In this document: positions 1-9,481 of the stretch, piece after piece
Numbering within the stretch: the first letter of the stretch is position 1
Layout: every line of letters begins with the position of its first letter
The notes under the pieces: generated by a model
What the model was told of the DNA's origin: nothing
The model's database searches: none
Seen by the model: only the letters and a program-made list of their open reading frames with translations
Translations under genes and position numbers: made by a program
DNA from: Streptomyces sp. NRRL B-1140
GTDB lineage: Bacteria; Actinomycetota; Actinomycetes; Streptomycetales; Streptomycetaceae
Direction: 5' to 3'
NCBI RefSeq assembly: GCF_001280065.1
Contig: NZ_LGEA01000091.1
Coordinates: 248,001-312,000, forward strand
DNA length: 64,000 nucleotides

Positions 1-1062
1 CTTCTGCAGGACTGGACCTTCACCAGGAGCGAGTGAGCCGAGGATCCGCTCAAGGTCCTCCATCGACGCGAACTCGACGGTGATCTTGCCCTTCTTCTGG
101 CCCAGGTCGACCTTCACCCGTGTTTCGAAGCGGTCGGACAGCCGCGTGGCGAGGTCGGACAGCGCGGGAGAGACCCGCGCACCGGCACGAGGGCCCTTGG
201 GCTTCTGAGCCTTCTGGGGTCGCGACCCCATCAGGGTCACGATCTCCTCGACGGCACGCACGGAGAGACCCTCGGCCACGATGCGGTGTGCGAGCCGGTC
301 CTGCTCCTCCGAGTCCTCGACGGAGAGCAGGGCCCGCGCGTGGCCGGCGGAAAGCACCCCGGCGGCGACCCTGCGCTGCACGGCCGGGGAGAGCTTCAGA
401 AGACGCAGGGTGTTGGAGACCTGAGGACGGGATCGGCCGATGCGGTCCGCCAGCTGGTCATGCGTGCAGTTGAAGTCCCTCAACAACTGGTCATAGGCTG
501 CCGCCTCTTCCAGAGGGTTCAGCTGGGCACGGTGCAGGTTCTCCAGCAGGGCGTCCAGGAGGAGCTTCTCGTCCTCCGTGGCACGCACGATGGCCGGGAT
601 CGCCTCCAGCCCCGCTTCACGACACGCCCGCCAGCGGCGCTCACCCATGATGAGCTCGTAGCGGTCGGGCCCTACCTGCCGTACGACGACCGGCTGGAGG
701 AGCCCCACTTCCTTGATCGAAGTGATGAGCTCGGACAGCGCGTCCTCGTCGAAGACGTCACGTGGCTGACGCGGGTTCGGCGAGATGGAGTCGAGCGGGA
801 TCTCGGCGAAGTGTGCACCGATGGGTGCCGCAGGCGCGGTAGGAGCAGTCGACTGGGGCGGCTCCTCCGTTTCACGTGAAACAGACGGCAGCGTCGCCAC
901 CTTCGCCGCAGCCACCCCACGGTCGTTCGGCAGCGCAGGCACTGCCGCAGGGGACGCGGACACAGCGTTCCCCGCGGCAGCCTGGGCCACCGACTTCTCC
1001 GTCGGTGCGGCAGGGATCAGTGCGCCGAGACCACGGCCCAGCCCCCTCCGTCGCTCGCTCAC
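1..1062 (-). CDS. parB: Chromosome-partitioning protein ParB (C-terminus cut by window edge)
   Basis: ParB is a CTP-dependent clamp that loads at parS and spreads over the origin, forming the partition complex moved by ParA. The frame is open from the GTG at 1062 to base 1, giving 354 codons. It begins [17 protein letters not shown], the usual ParB N-terminus. The CTP-binding/arginine-rich box GERRWRACR lies at residues 140-148, the [14 protein letters not shown] helix near 174-187 and the helix-turn-helix [16 protein letters not shown] near 202-217. The C-terminal dimerisation domain is beginning at the edge, and only its last residues are probably missing. The start overlaps the parA stop by four bases, so the two genes are translationally coupled. 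One parS site lies inside the coding sequence at residues 61-65 (VSRET). Confidence 0.97.
   Translation of the reverse strand, partial: MSERRRGLGRGLGALIPAAPTEKSVAQAAAGNAVSASPAAVPALPNDRGVAAAKVATLPSVSRETEEPPQSTAPTAPAAPIGAHFAEIPLDSISPNPRQPRDVFDEDALSELITSIKEVGLLQPVVVRQVGPDRYELIMGERRWRACREAGLEAIPAIVRATEDEKLLLDALLENLHRAQLNPLEEAAAYDQLLRDFNCTHDQLADRIGRSRPQVSNTLRLLKLSPAVQRRVAAGVLSAGHARALLSVEDSEEQDRLAHRIVAEGLSVRAVEEIVTLMGSRPQKAQKPKGPRAGARVSPALSDLATRLSDRFETRVKVDLGQKKGKITVEFASMEDLERILGSLAPGEGPVLQK
869..882. other. parS centromere site (perfect)
   Basis: The perfect 14-bp palindrome GTTTCACGTGAAAC matches the ParB-binding site described in Streptomyces and Bacillus. It lies inside parB. Confidence 0.95.
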
Positions 1063-2135
1063 TGAATGCCCTCCACCATGCTCGGGTCGTTCTGCTGTGC
1101 GCCGATATGGGCGTGCGTCGCGTCATAGCTGATGCCGACGCCCTTGAGCGCGATCTCTCGTGCCGCCTCAAGATAGGAGAGGGCACCACTCGATCCAGGA
1201 TCGTAGGTCAATACCGTCTGCCCATAACTCGGGGCCTCCGAGATACGGACGGAGCGGGGGATGCTCGTCCGCAGTACCTCGTCACCGAAGTGGGTGCGCA
1301 CCTCATCCGCGACCTGGGACGCGAGGCGCGTCCGGCCGTCGTACATGGTGAGCAGGATGGTCGATACATGCAGGGCGGGGTTGAGGTGCCCCCGCACCAG
1401 GTCGACGTTGCGCAGCAACTGCCCAAGGCCTTCCAGCGCGTAGTACTCGCACTGGATGGGGATCAGAACCTCCTGGCCCGCCACGAGGGCGTTGACCGTC
1501 AGAAGACCGAGCGAGGGCGGGCAGTCGATGAGGATGTAGTCCAGCGGCTGTTCGTACGCCTGGATCGCGCGCTGCAGCCTGCTCTCCCGTGCCACGAGGG
1601 ACACGAGCTCGATCTCCGCACCGGCGAGATCGATGGTGGCCGGGGCGCAGAAGAGTCCCTCGACATCGGGGACCGGCTGGACGACCTCGGAGAGTGGCTT
1701 GCTGTCGACCAACACGTCGTAGATGGAAGGGACTTCGGCGTGATGATCGATACCCAGAGCGGTTGACGCATTGCCCTGTGGGTCGAGGTCGACCACCAGG
1801 ACCCGGCCTCCGTGCAGCGCCAGCGATGCGGCCAGGTTGACGGTAGTCGTCGTCTTCCCCACACCGCCCTTCTGATTGGCGACCACGATGATGCGCGTCT
1901 GCTCGGGCCGTGGCAGGCCTTCGCCGGCACGCCCCAGAGCCTCCACCGCCAGTTGGGCAGCACGACCGATGGGAGTGTCGTCCATCGGAGGCGGTGTTTC
2001 ACGTGAAACATCCGCCCCCATCGACTCGGTACGGGGACCGGGGACCGGATCGGTCATCGGTCCCGCGATGTTGGCGTCGGACCGCAAGGATTCACTCTCC
2101 TCGACTTCAGGCTCGCAATGAACAGAGCCTCCCAT
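1059..2135 (-). CDS. parA: Chromosome-partitioning ATPase ParA
   Basis: ParA is a deviant Walker-type ATPase that organises ParB-parS complexes and, in Streptomyces, works in sporulating aerial hyphae and at hyphal tips. The deviant Walker A KGGVGKTT lies at residues 89-96, the A' motif VDLDPQGN near 115-122 and Walker B LIDCPPS near 202-208. I chose the ATG at 2135 (358 aa, [10 protein letters not shown]...), because this length and N-terminus fit Streptomyces ParA proteins. The frame stays open to an ATG at 2309 that sits in a parS site, but codons upstream of 2135 lose the strong G/C third-position bias. The ribosome site at 2135 is weak, so the start remains somewhat uncertain. A perfect parS site lies inside the gene. 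Confidence 0.95.
   Translation of the reverse strand: MGGSVHCEPEVEESESLRSDANIAGPMTDPVPGPRTESMGADVSRETPPPMDDTPIGRAAQLAVEALGRAGEGLPRPEQTRIIVVANQKGGVGKTTTTVNLAASLALHGGRVLVVDLDPQGNASTALGIDHHAEVPSIYDVLVDSKPLSEVVQPVPDVEGLFCAPATIDLAGAEIELVSLVARESRLQRAIQAYEQPLDYILIDCPPSLGLLTVNALVAGQEVLIPIQCEYYALEGLGQLLRNVDLVRGHLNPALHVSTILLTMYDGRTRLASQVADEVRTHFGDEVLRTSIPRSVRISEAPSYGQTVLTYDPGSSGALSYLEAAREIALKGVGISYDATHAHIGAQQNDPSMVEGIQ
1996..2009. other. parS centromere site (perfect)
   Basis: Perfect GTTTCACGTGAAAC palindrome inside the 5' part of parA, where it encodes VSRET as it does in parB. Confidence 0.95.
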
Positions 2136-2293
2136 GTCTTCGGGGTCGCGAACCAGTGAGGCCTGGCGTTCTGTGGAGAAATCCACCTCTGTGGATACCT
2201 CAGGTCCCTCATCGAGTGAACCAAGAGGCTTTCGGTCGCGGGGTTCGGCCGCAGCGCGGCCACGACTGATGATGCCGTGCAGCAGTGAGCGAC

Positions 2294-2307
2294 GTTTCAC
2301 GTGAAAC
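2294..2307. other. parS centromere site (perfect)
   Basis: Perfect GTTTCACGTGAAAC palindrome upstream of the chosen parA start, between parA and rsmG. ParB bound here could also influence parAB transcription (inference). Confidence 0.95.
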
Positions 2308-2441
2308 ACGATGCACAGCAGCCGCGGCCGGACTGTCGCGACACTCCGGCATGCATGGGTTTGGCAGCTTGTGTGGAGTACGTCTCTTCCTCAGGACGGA
2401 TCAGCGTCGCAGTGACGGACCAGCCCCATGGACGGATCCGC

Positions 2442-3158
2442 TCAGCGCCGACGCCGCGTCCGCCCGGTGCGAGCCGCCTTCGCGCGCTTCGCAGCGAAAC
2501 GCACACCGCCAGGGCTCTCCCCGACCTCGACCCGCACGACAGTGGAGGTCGGATCGACCACGCCCTCACCCACATGCAGGATGGACGTCTCCACCGCACC
2601 CAGCTTGCTCAGCGCCGCCGATGCGCTCTTCAGCTCCTCCTCGGCGGTGTCGCCCTTGAGTGCGAGCATCTCCCCGTACGGTCGCAACAGCGGAATGCCC
2701 CAGGTGGCGAGCCGGTCGAGCGGCGCGACGGCTCGGGCCGTCACGACGTGGACAGGCTGGATCTTCCCCATGACCTCTTCGGCCCGGCCGCGCATGACCG
2801 TCACATGGTCGAGGCCCAGCAGCTCCACGACTTCGGTGAGGAAGTTGGTACGCCGGAGCAGCGGCTCCAGGAGCGTGATCTTCAGGTCGGTGCGGACCAG
2901 AGCCAGCGGAATGCCGGGGAGCCCGGCGCCGGAGCCGACATCGCACACGGTCACGCCATCAGGCACGACCTCCGAGAGCACCGCGCAGTTCAGCAGGTGC
3001 CGCTCCCACAGCCGGGGCACCTCTCGCGGGCCGATGAGACCGCGCTGCACGCCCGCATCTGCGAGCAGCTCGGCGTACCGCACCGCATCCGCGAAGCGAT
3101 CACCGAACACCTCGCGCGCCTGCTCGGGCGCGGGGGGAAGCTCCGCTGCCTCCGTCAC
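2442..3158 (-). CDS. rsmG: 16S rRNA (guanine-527-N7) methyltransferase RsmG (GidB)
   Basis: RsmG methylates the N7 of the guanine in the 530 loop of 16S rRNA (G527 in E. coli numbering) using S-adenosylmethionine. Loss of RsmG gives low-level streptomycin resistance in Streptomyces (established). The protein is 238 aa, as is usual. The WERHLLNCAVL family signature lies at residues 51-61 and the SAM-binding motif VCDVGSGAGLPGIPLALVR at 71-89. The C-terminus is a basic, arginine-rich tail. The gene sits between parA and jag on the same strand, the standard actinobacterial position. Confidence 0.96.
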   Translation of the reverse strand: MTEAAELPPAPEQAREVFGDRFADAVRYAELLADAGVQRGLIGPREVPRLWERHLLNCAVLSEVVPDGVTVCDVGSGAGLPGIPLALVRTDLKITLLEPLLRRTNFLTEVVELLGLDHVTVMRGRAEEVMGKIQPVHVVTARAVAPLDRLATWGIPLLRPYGEMLALKGDTAEEELKSASAALSKLGAVETSILHVGEGVVDPTSTVVRVEVGESPGGVRFAAKRAKAARTGRTRRRR

Positions 3159-3237
3159 GGGGGACCGTCCTTCCGTACCGCATCAGCGCACCCGGCGCCG
3201 ACACCAGAACCACCAGAACTATCAGGCTGACAAAGTT

Positions 3238-3266
3238 CGGCCCCGCCTGCGCAACAGACGGGGCCG
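3238..3266 (-). terminator. Hairpin between jag and rsmG
   Basis: A 12-bp stem (3238-3249 with 3255-3266, one mismatch) around a 5-base loop directly follows the jag stop. It probably ends or attenuates the rpmH-jag transcript. There is no T-tract, which is common in Streptomyces. Confidence 0.6.
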
Positions 3267-3283
3267 GGAAACGTAGGGGCCGA

Positions 3284-3796
3284 TCAGGCAGGCAGCACGA
3301 CGACGAAGCGCTGCGGCTCCTCGCCCTCGGACTCGCTGCGCAGCCCCGCGGCCTTGACCGCGTCGTGCACGACCTTGCGCTCGAAGGGCGTCATCGGCTT
3401 CAGCTTGACGGCCTCACCGCTGCTCTTGGCCTCCGCCGCGGCCTTGGCACCCAGCTCGGACAGCTCGGAGCGCTTCTGTGCGCGGTACCCCGCGATGTCG
3501 AGCATCAGGCGACTGCGGTCGCCGGTCTCCCGGTGCACAGCCAGACGGGTGAGCTCCTGGAGCGCTTCCAGCACCTCGCCGTCACGGCCGACGAGCTTCT
3601 GCAGATCGCGGCCGCCCGTGTCACTGATGATCGAAACGGAGGCGCGGTCGGCCTCGACGTCCATGTCGATATCGCCGTCGAGGTCGGCGATGTCGAGCAG
3701 ACCCTCCAGGTAGTCCGCCGCGATCTCGCCTTCCTGCTCCAGGCGAGTCAGGGTGTCTGCACCCTCGGCAGCGGCGGAGGTGGTGCCTTCCGTCAC
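3284..3796 (-). CDS. jag: Jag/KhpB-family RNA-binding protein (KH-R3H)
   Basis: This is a 170-aa protein of the Jag/SpoIIIJ-associated family, with a KH-like RNA-binding domain (about residues 55-105, containing GGRDLQKLVGRDGEVLEAL) followed by an R3H-type C-terminal domain (about 105-170, with TPFERKVVHDAV). Family members bind RNA and affect cell elongation or division in other Gram-positives. The acidic N-terminus is typical of actinobacterial members. The GTG start at 3796 is preceded by a strong AAGAAGGAGT ribosome site. It lies 15 bases downstream of yidC and is probably co-transcribed with it. Confidence 0.93.
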   Translation of the reverse strand: MTEGTTSAAAEGADTLTRLEQEGEIAADYLEGLLDIADLDGDIDMDVEADRASVSIISDTGGRDLQKLVGRDGEVLEALQELTRLAVHRETGDRSRLMLDIAGYRAQKRSELSELGAKAAAEAKSSGEAVKLKPMTPFERKVVHDAVKAAGLRSESEGEEPQRFVVVLPA

Positions 3797-3811
3797 GGGA
3801 TGGACTCCTTC

Positions 3812-5101
3812 TTACTTCTTGGACGGGGACTTGGGCCGCTGCGGGCCCTTGCGCTGTCCGGACTGGGCCTTGCTGCGGGTGCCGCCGGCGGGCTTCGCGC
3901 CGCCCTTCTTGGCAGCGGCGGCGGGCTTGGTGTCCTCCGGCGCGTCGGACTTGGTGAGCGATGTCTTCGGCTCGTTCTCACCGGCCGCCTTCGGGCCGAC
4001 CACGCCGCCGTGCTGCCGCTGCGACTTGCTCTGCCGCTTGGGCTGCTGACGCTTGGGAGTGCCGGCGGCGGTGGTCGGCGTGCCGTCCTCGGCCTGGGCC
4101 GCGGCCGCGGTGTCGCTCTTGATCACGGTGCCGTCGGCCTGGGCGGCGAGGCCGGCCTTGCTCAGACCGTTGATGAACTTGCGCTCGAACTCGTTGCGGT
4201 CCCGGCCCTTGGCGACGATCGCCTTCACGATGGCGCGGTCGCGGCGCCGACCCACCTTCTCGTGCTGCGTGACGTGCTTGGTCAGGCGGTCGAGGTACGA
4301 GGCCTGAGCCTTGGAACCCGGGGTCGGGTTGTTGTGGATGACGTACATCTGCTGGCCCATGGTCCACACGTTGGTGGTCAGCCAGTAGACGAGGACACCG
4401 ACCGGGAAGTTGATGCCGAAGACGGCGAACATGACCGGGAAGACGTACATCAGCATCTTCTGCTGCTGCATGAACGGGGTCTTCACCGTGGTGTCGACGT
4501 TCTTCGTCATCAGCTGGCGCTGGGTGAAGAACTGCGACGCCGACATCAGGACGATCATGACGGCGGTGACCACACGGACATCGGTCAGGGAAGCGCCGAG
4601 CGCTTCCACCTTCGACGCGCTGTCGGTGAACTTCGCCGCCAGCGGCGCACCGACGATGTGGGCCTTCTGCGCGCTCTGCAGCAGGCTCTGGTTGATCACG
4701 CCGATGGTGTCGCCCGAGGCGATGGCGTTGAGCACGTGGTACAGGGCGAAGAAGAACGGGGACTGCGCCAGGATGGGAAGGCACGAGGAGAGCGGGTTGG
4801 TGCCCGTCTCCTTGTACAGCTTCATCATCTCTTCGGACTGACGCTGCTTGTCGTTCTTGTAGCGCTCCTGGATCTTCTTCATCTCGGGCTGCAGCGTCTG
4901 CATGGCCCGGGTCGCCTTGATCTGCTTCACGAAGAGCGGGATCAGGCAGATGCGGATCAGGATCACCAGCGACACGATCGACAGGCCCCAGGCCCAACCG
5001 GTGTCAGGGCCGAACAGGGCGCCGTACACCGAGTGGAACTGGACGATGACCCAGGAGACGGGTGTGGTGATAAAGCTGAAGAGGCTGGCAATCGTGTCCA
5101 C
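3812..5101 (-). CDS. yidC: Membrane protein insertase YidC (Oxa1 family)
   Basis: YidC inserts and folds inner-membrane proteins, alone or with SecYEG. The 429-aa protein starts with a hydrophobic segment (residues 1-25) and has the conserved YidC core (about 30-280) with several membrane helices. These include the segment near [23 protein letters not shown], with a conserved arginine inside the membrane, and the cytoplasmic coiled hairpin [20 protein letters not shown]. The last ~130 residues are a Lys/Ala/Gln-rich cytoplasmic tail, which is long and probably contacts ribosomes (inference). The GTG start lies 3 bases after the yidD stop. Confidence 0.97.
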   Translation of the reverse strand: MDTIASLFSFITTPVSWVIVQFHSVYGALFGPDTGWAWGLSIVSLVILIRICLIPLFVKQIKATRAMQTLQPEMKKIQERYKNDKQRQSEEMMKLYKETGTNPLSSCLPILAQSPFFFALYHVLNAIASGDTIGVINQSLLQSAQKAHIVGAPLAAKFTDSASKVEALGASLTDVRVVTAVMIVLMSASQFFTQRQLMTKNVDTTVKTPFMQQQKMLMYVFPVMFAVFGINFPVGVLVYWLTTNVWTMGQQMYVIHNNPTPGSKAQASYLDRLTKHVTQHEKVGRRRDRAIVKAIVAKGRDRNEFERKFINGLSKAGLAAQADGTVIKSDTAAAAQAEDGTPTTAAGTPKRQQPKRQSKSQRQHGGVVGPKAAGENEPKTSLTKSDAPEDTKPAAAAKKGGAKPAGGTRSKAQSGQRKGPQRPKSPSKK

Positions 5102-5104
5102 TAA

Positions 5105-5479
5105 TCATGCTCCTTGGGCATGGGACGGTGTCTCTGCGGCCGGGCTCGAGGGACTCGACGGACTGGTGGGAGAAGTCCGTCCCTCGGTGGCCGGTCCGAC
5201 GGCGGAGGGCCCGCCCTTGCGTGCATGCCACGCGTTGCGCAGCATTTCGTGCCACCGCGGGCGCTTGCGCGGCGGGACATGGTCCACACCGCCCAGCGAC
5301 CACGGATTGCACCGCAGGATGCGCCAGGCCGTGAGTGCCGTTCCCTTGATGGCACCATGCCGGTCGATGGCCGTGAAGCCGTAGTGGGAGCACGACGGGT
5401 AGTACTTGCAGACCGGCCCGAGCAGTGGACTGATCGTCCACTGGTAGAGCTTGATCAGAGCCAGCAGCGGGTACTTCAT
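5105..5479 (-). CDS. yidD: Membrane protein insertion efficiency factor YidD
   Basis: YidD is a small membrane-associated protein that assists YidC-dependent insertion. The 124-aa sequence contains the family hallmark [31 protein letters not shown] at residues 8-38, with its three conserved cysteines, followed by the [13 protein letters not shown] motif. The C-terminal 40 residues are a Pro/Ser-rich extension that the family does not require. The start overlaps the rnpA stop by four bases (ATGA). Confidence 0.94.
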   Translation of the reverse strand: MKYPLLALIKLYQWTISPLLGPVCKYYPSCSHYGFTAIDRHGAIKGTALTAWRILRCNPWSLGGVDHVPPRKRPRWHEMLRNAWHARKGGPSAVGPATEGRTSPTSPSSPSSPAAETPSHAQGA

Positions 5480-5847
5480 CGCGCGCCCCCTCCCAGCAAC
5501 CGCTGGAGAGCGGCGTCCAGGTCTCGGGCCAGCTGTGCATGGTCGGCGTCGCCCGATCCGGGCAGCGCTCGTACGACTACCAGGCTACCGGGGGGCAGCT
5601 GGGCGACTCGCTCGCGCATCAGGTGGCGAAGCCTGCGCTTCACTTTGTTGCGCACGACCGCGCCACCCACGGCTTTGCTCACGACGAAACCCGCACGCGT
5701 CGGGGGAGCGCTCTCCCCAGGCGCATGCGGGTCCGTGGCACCGCTTCGAAGGTGGACGACGAGGTGCGGGCGTCCTGCCCGACGGCCTCGCCGTACCGCG
5801 GTCGCGAAGTCCTCGCGCCGCCTCAGCCGGTTCTCGGTGGGCAGCAC
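5476..5847 (-). CDS. rnpA: Ribonuclease P protein component RnpA
   Basis: RnpA is the protein subunit of RNase P, which binds the 5' leader of precursor tRNA and assists the catalytic RNA. The 123-aa protein begins [21 protein letters not shown] and carries the RNR signature in the form [16 protein letters not shown] (about residues 63-78), with the expected basic face. It lies between rpmH and yidD, the near-universal bacterial arrangement, and overlaps yidD by four bases. Confidence 0.96.
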   Translation of the reverse strand: MLPTENRLRRREDFATAVRRGRRAGRPHLVVHLRSGATDPHAPGESAPPTRAGFVVSKAVGGAVVRNKVKRRLRHLMRERVAQLPPGSLVVVRALPGSGDADHAQLARDLDAALQRLLGGGAR

Positions 5848-5868
5848 GACGTCATGACCTGATCGGGA

Positions 5869-6006
5869 TCAGGCGGACAGGCGGGCGCGACCCTTGCTAC
5901 GGCGGGACGCGAGAATCGCGCGGCCGGCACGGGTACGCATACGCAGCCGGAAGCCGTGGGTCTTCGCGCGACGACGGTTGTTCGGCTGGAAGGTGCGCTT
6001 GCTCAC
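5869..6006 (-). CDS. rpmH: 50S ribosomal protein L34
   Basis: This 45-aa, very basic protein ([20 protein letters not shown]...) matches L34 along its whole length, including the central [13 protein letters not shown] segment. The GTG at 6006 is the start. It is the first gene of the rpmH-rnpA-yidD-yidC-jag transcript and diverges from dnaA across a 398-bp intergenic region. Confidence 0.98.
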   Translation of the reverse strand: MSKRTFQPNNRRRAKTHGFRLRMRTRAGRAILASRRSKGRARLSA

Positions 6007-6404
6007 TCGGGGGCTCCAGAAAGAATCGGTGGTTGCGGGGTGCCGTCCTGGCTGTCACCGTGCGCCCACGAGTAGCTCGCAGTTACGCCCGAGTGCACCG
6101 CTGACCGATCACCCAAATGATCTGTGCCCATCGGAGGCAGGCGGCAGCAGCCATCGACAACTCGACCTGGTTACGGTACGCGCGGCTACGCCATCCGGTC
6201 AAACCGGGAGTCGCCGGGAGACACTTGTCCACAGGCTGGGGACAACAACTTGAACCGTACCGGCCGCCCTGACTACCGTGGCGGACTCCGATTCGTTCCC
6301 TTGTCCCTGCCCCGGTGGTTTTGCCCCCGTGGCACCCACCCGGATGACAATCCCGACCCGTCCCAGAACCACACGTTCGTGGGACCTGCGAGAGAGCGTG
6401 CCCT
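6007..6404. promoter_or_regulatory. Divergent rpmH/dnaA promoter region with DnaA boxes
   Basis: This is a 398-bp non-coding gap between divergent rpmH and dnaA. It contains a perfect Streptomyces-type DnaA box TTGTCCACA at 6225-6233 followed at once by a degenerate inverted box (GGGGACAAC at 6238-6246). Boxes in this position are known to mediate DnaA autoregulation in Streptomyces. A weak -35-like TTGAAC lies at 6250-6255 with a TACCGT -10-like hexamer at 6274-6279. I cannot place the rpmH promoter with confidence. Confidence 0.7.
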
Positions 6405-8480
6405 GTGGCTGACGTACCTGCCGATCTTGCCGCAGTGTGGCCACGCGTATTGGAGCAGCTCCTCGGGGAGGGCCGCGGCCAGGGTGTCGAAGTGAAGGAC
6501 GAGCACTGGATCCGGCGCTGTCAGCCGCTCGCGCTGGTCGCGGACACCGCCCTGCTCGCCGTACCGAACGAATTCGCGAAAGGCGTACTGGAGGGCCGGC
6601 TGGCACCGATCGTCAGCGAGACGCTGAGCCGCGAGTGCGGTCGCCCGATCCGGATCGCGATCACCGTCGACGACTCCGCGGGCGAGCCACCCGCCCCAGC
6701 GGCGCCCCCGGCCCGCTCCCAGCAGCGCTACGAGGAGCCCGAGCTCCCCTCCGCACGCCAGGACCGCGACGGCTACGACCGCCCCGAGCGCGACGGATAC
6801 GACCGCCAGGACCGCGACGGATACGAGGGTTACGGCCGCCACCGCGCCGACCAGGCGCCCGGACCTGCGGGCGACCAGCTTCCGCCTACGCGCGCAGACC
6901 AGCTTCCGACCGCCCGCCCCGCCTATCCGTCCGAGTACCAGCGCCCCGAGCCCGGCGCTTGGCCGCGGCCTTCGCAGCAGGAGGACTACGGCTGGCAGCA
7001 GCAGCGCCTCGGCTTCCCGGAGCGCGACCCGTACGCGACATCGGAGCGCGACCCGTACGCGACACCGGGCCAGGATTCGTACGGCCACCAGGACTCGTAC
7101 ACCCCCCAGGCCCCCTACGGCTCCGGCTCCGGCTCCCAGGACGCGTACGGATCCAAGGGGTCCAAGGACTCCTACGGCCCGCCGGCCCAGGACTCCTACG
7201 GCTCCCCGTCCCAGGACTACCGCCCGCAGCCCATGGAGCGCCCCTCCTACGAGCAGCCGCGCTCCGAATACGACACGCCACGCGGCGAGTACGACCAGCG
7301 CGACGCGGTGCGCCGGGAGCTGCCCGACCCGCCCGCCGGTTCGGGCCACGTGCACCGGGGCGGACCGGTCGGCCCGAACCTGCCGACGACCGGCGCGCCC
7401 GGCCCCCTGGCCGCGCAGCCGGCACCGGCGACCGGCCCGGGTGAACCGACCGCCCGCCTGAACCCGAAGTACCTCTTCGACACCTTCGTCATCGGCGCCT
7501 CCAACCGCTTCGCGCACGCGGCCGCGGTCGCTGTGGCCGAGGCACCGGCGAAGGCGTACAACCCCTTGTTCATCTACGGGGAGTCCGGACTCGGCAAGAC
7601 CCACCTGCTGCACGCGATCGGGCACTACGCACGCAGCCTCTACCCGGGCACGCGCGTGCGGTACGTGAGCTCGGAGGAGTTCACCAACGAGTTCATCAAC
7701 TCCATCCGCGACGGCAAGGGCGACAGCTTCCGCAAGCGGTACCGGGAGATGGACATCCTGCTGGTCGACGACATCCAGTTCCTCGCGGACAAGGAGTCGA
7801 CGCAGGAGGAGTTCTTCCACACCTTCAACACGCTGCACAACGCCAACAAGCAGATCGTGCTGTCCTCCGACCGGCCGCCGAAGCAGCTGGTGACCCTGGA
7901 GGACCGGCTGCGGAACCGTTTCGAGTGGGGACTGATCACGGACGTCCAGCCGCCCGAGCTGGAGACGCGGATCGCGATCCTCCGCAAGAAGGCCGTACAG
8001 GAGCAGCTCAACGCACCGCCGGAGGTCCTGGAGTTCATCGCGTCCCGGATCTCGCGGAACATCCGCGAGCTGGAAGGTGCGCTGATCCGCGTCACGGCGT
8101 TCGCCTCGCTCAACCGGCAGCCGGTGGACCTGGGGCTGACGGAGATCGTCCTGAAGGACCTCATCCCCGGGGGCGAGGACTCGGCCCCCGAGATCACCTC
8201 GACGGCCATCATGGGCGCGACGGCCGACTACTTCGGGCTGACCGTCGAGGACCTGTGCGGCACCTCCCGCGGCCGCGCCCTCGTCACCGCCCGGCAGATC
8301 GCCATGTATCTGTGCCGTGAGCTGACGGACCTCTCACTGCCCAAGATCGGCGCGCTGTTCGGCGGTCGCGACCACACCACGGTCATGCACGCGGACCGCA
8401 AGATCCGCAATCTGATGGCCGAGCGTCGCTCCATCTACAACCAGGTCACGGAGCTGACCAACCGCATCAAGAACGGCTGA
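6405..8480 (+). CDS. dnaA: Chromosomal replication initiator protein DnaA
   Basis: DnaA binds 9-bp boxes in oriC and opens the origin. The 691-aa protein is much longer than E. coli DnaA (467 aa) because of a very long linker (domain II, about residues 100-345). This linker is rich in Asp, Tyr, Ser, Pro and Gln and contains repeated D-x-Y motifs. Domain I occupies about residues 1-95. The AAA+ domain has Walker A GESGLGKT at 392-399 and Walker [10 protein letters not shown] with D455-D456. The C-terminal DNA-binding domain has the DnaA signature ending [15 protein letters not shown], with DHT at 656-658. I chose the GTG at 6405, and no good in-frame start lies upstream. The gene is followed by a hairpin and oriC. 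Confidence 0.99.
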   Translation: MADVPADLAAVWPRVLEQLLGEGRGQGVEVKDEHWIRRCQPLALVADTALLAVPNEFAKGVLEGRLAPIVSETLSRECGRPIRIAITVDDSAGEPPAPAAPPARSQQRYEEPELPSARQDRDGYDRPERDGYDRQDRDGYEGYGRHRADQAPGPAGDQLPPTRADQLPTARPAYPSEYQRPEPGAWPRPSQQEDYGWQQQRLGFPERDPYATSERDPYATPGQDSYGHQDSYTPQAPYGSGSGSQDAYGSKGSKDSYGPPAQDSYGSPSQDYRPQPMERPSYEQPRSEYDTPRGEYDQRDAVRRELPDPPAGSGHVHRGGPVGPNLPTTGAPGPLAAQPAPATGPGEPTARLNPKYLFDTFVIGASNRFAHAAAVAVAEAPAKAYNPLFIYGESGLGKTHLLHAIGHYARSLYPGTRVRYVSSEEFTNEFINSIRDGKGDSFRKRYREMDILLVDDIQFLADKESTQEEFFHTFNTLHNANKQIVLSSDRPPKQLVTLEDRLRNRFEWGLITDVQPPELETRIAILRKKAVQEQLNAPPEVLEFIASRISRNIRELEGALIRVTAFASLNRQPVDLGLTEIVLKDLIPGGEDSAPEITSTAIMGATADYFGLTVEDLCGTSRGRALVTARQIAMYLCRELTDLSLPKIGALFGGRDHTTVMHADRKIRNLMAERRSIYNQVTELTNRIKNG

Positions 8481-8502
8481 CGGCGACGGCGGTACGCCGC
8501 GG

Positions 8503-8535
8503 AAGGCGCCCCTGAGGCTCCATGGGGCGCCTTTC
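8503..8535 (+). terminator. dnaA terminator
   Basis: A perfect 10-bp stem (8503-8512 with 8524-8533; AAGGCGCCCC) around an 11-base loop followed by TTT lies 22 bp after the dnaA stop. Confidence 0.8.
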
Positions 8536-9481
8536 TCATACCCGGGATCCTCCGGGCGTCTCACACCCGGGATCCGCTGGGGCGGCACGGACGGGCGCGG
8601 CAGCAGCCCCTCCCAGGACTCCTGAGCCCCTCCACGCCCGCAAAAACCCGGCTGGTGCGAAGCTCCGGCCTCTGCCCCCAGCCACCCGCCCGCAACCCGC
8701 TGTTCGATTAGGCGCCGGGTTACGGCCTCCCTCCACAGATTCGGCGACTTTCTGCCGTCCACATCCTGGGGACCGGGGAGTTGTCCAGATCGTGTCCACA
8801 GAGGCTCTTGTCGAAAGACCATCAGACCAGCTCAGGTGCTTGTGGATTGGTGGACGAAGGATCTCCACAGACTGTGGACGACGAGATGATCCACAGGCTG
8901 TGCACCGAGTTGTCCACCGGCTGCCCACAGGCTGGGGGAGGTTGTCCCCAGCGATCGGCTGCTTCTCCACATGCCTGTCCACTGTTCGGCAACACGACGC
9001 GCCTCCTCACCGGGTCGAGTGAAAGGCGTCACACAAAGGTGCCGGGTTGGGCTGTGGGAAAGGTGGGTAAAGCTGGGGATGGCGCTGGGGAGAACTCGCC
9101 TCCCCCTGTGCACGGCGTGTGCAGAACTTTCTGTTCTCCACAGATGCACCCGGTTGTCCACTGCCTCCACCCACAGGCCCGGTGGACAAAATTCGCGCCC
9201 TGAGCTGGGAAAACAGGGTTATCCACGGTATCCACAGGCCCTACTACTACTCCCGACTAGAGAGAGCTGGGAATCCGTTTCGAAGGGGGCCCTGTGCACA
9301 ACTCGCTCTTCGGTGCCCGACCGCCCCTCGTCACGACTTGACCCCGAGAGGCACCTACTGTCAGTGCCGTGCGTCAGACTGGTCCCCGGTGTCCTCCCCC
9401 TCTCAGGGACCTACGGCACCGAGACAGACGACGAGGGCCAGGCAGAGCGAGAAGCGCCGGCAACAGCAGGAGGCGGCAACA
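8536..9481. other. oriC: Origin of replication oriC
   Basis: The dnaA-dnaN intergenic region carries many DnaA boxes in both orientations, in two groups (about 8780-8985 and 9040-9240). Clear examples are TTGTCCACC (8910-8918), TTGTCCCCA (8942-8950), TTGTCCACT (9154-9162), its inverse GGTGGACAA (9181-9189), TTATCCACG (9219-9227) and TATCCACAG (9229-9237). Further one-mismatch boxes lie around 8793, 8841, 8862, 8872, 8888, 8964, 8975 and 9136. This matches the Streptomyces oriC, which is a dense array of about 19 boxes. The last ~180 bp before dnaN probably hold its promoter. The frame open upstream of dnaN through this region is not coding. Confidence 0.97.

Noticed and set aside
9119..9481. 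Extension of dnaN into the DnaA-box region
   Set aside because: It covers oriC boxes, lacks codon bias, and the GTG at 9482 has an AGGAGG site and the family's N-terminus.
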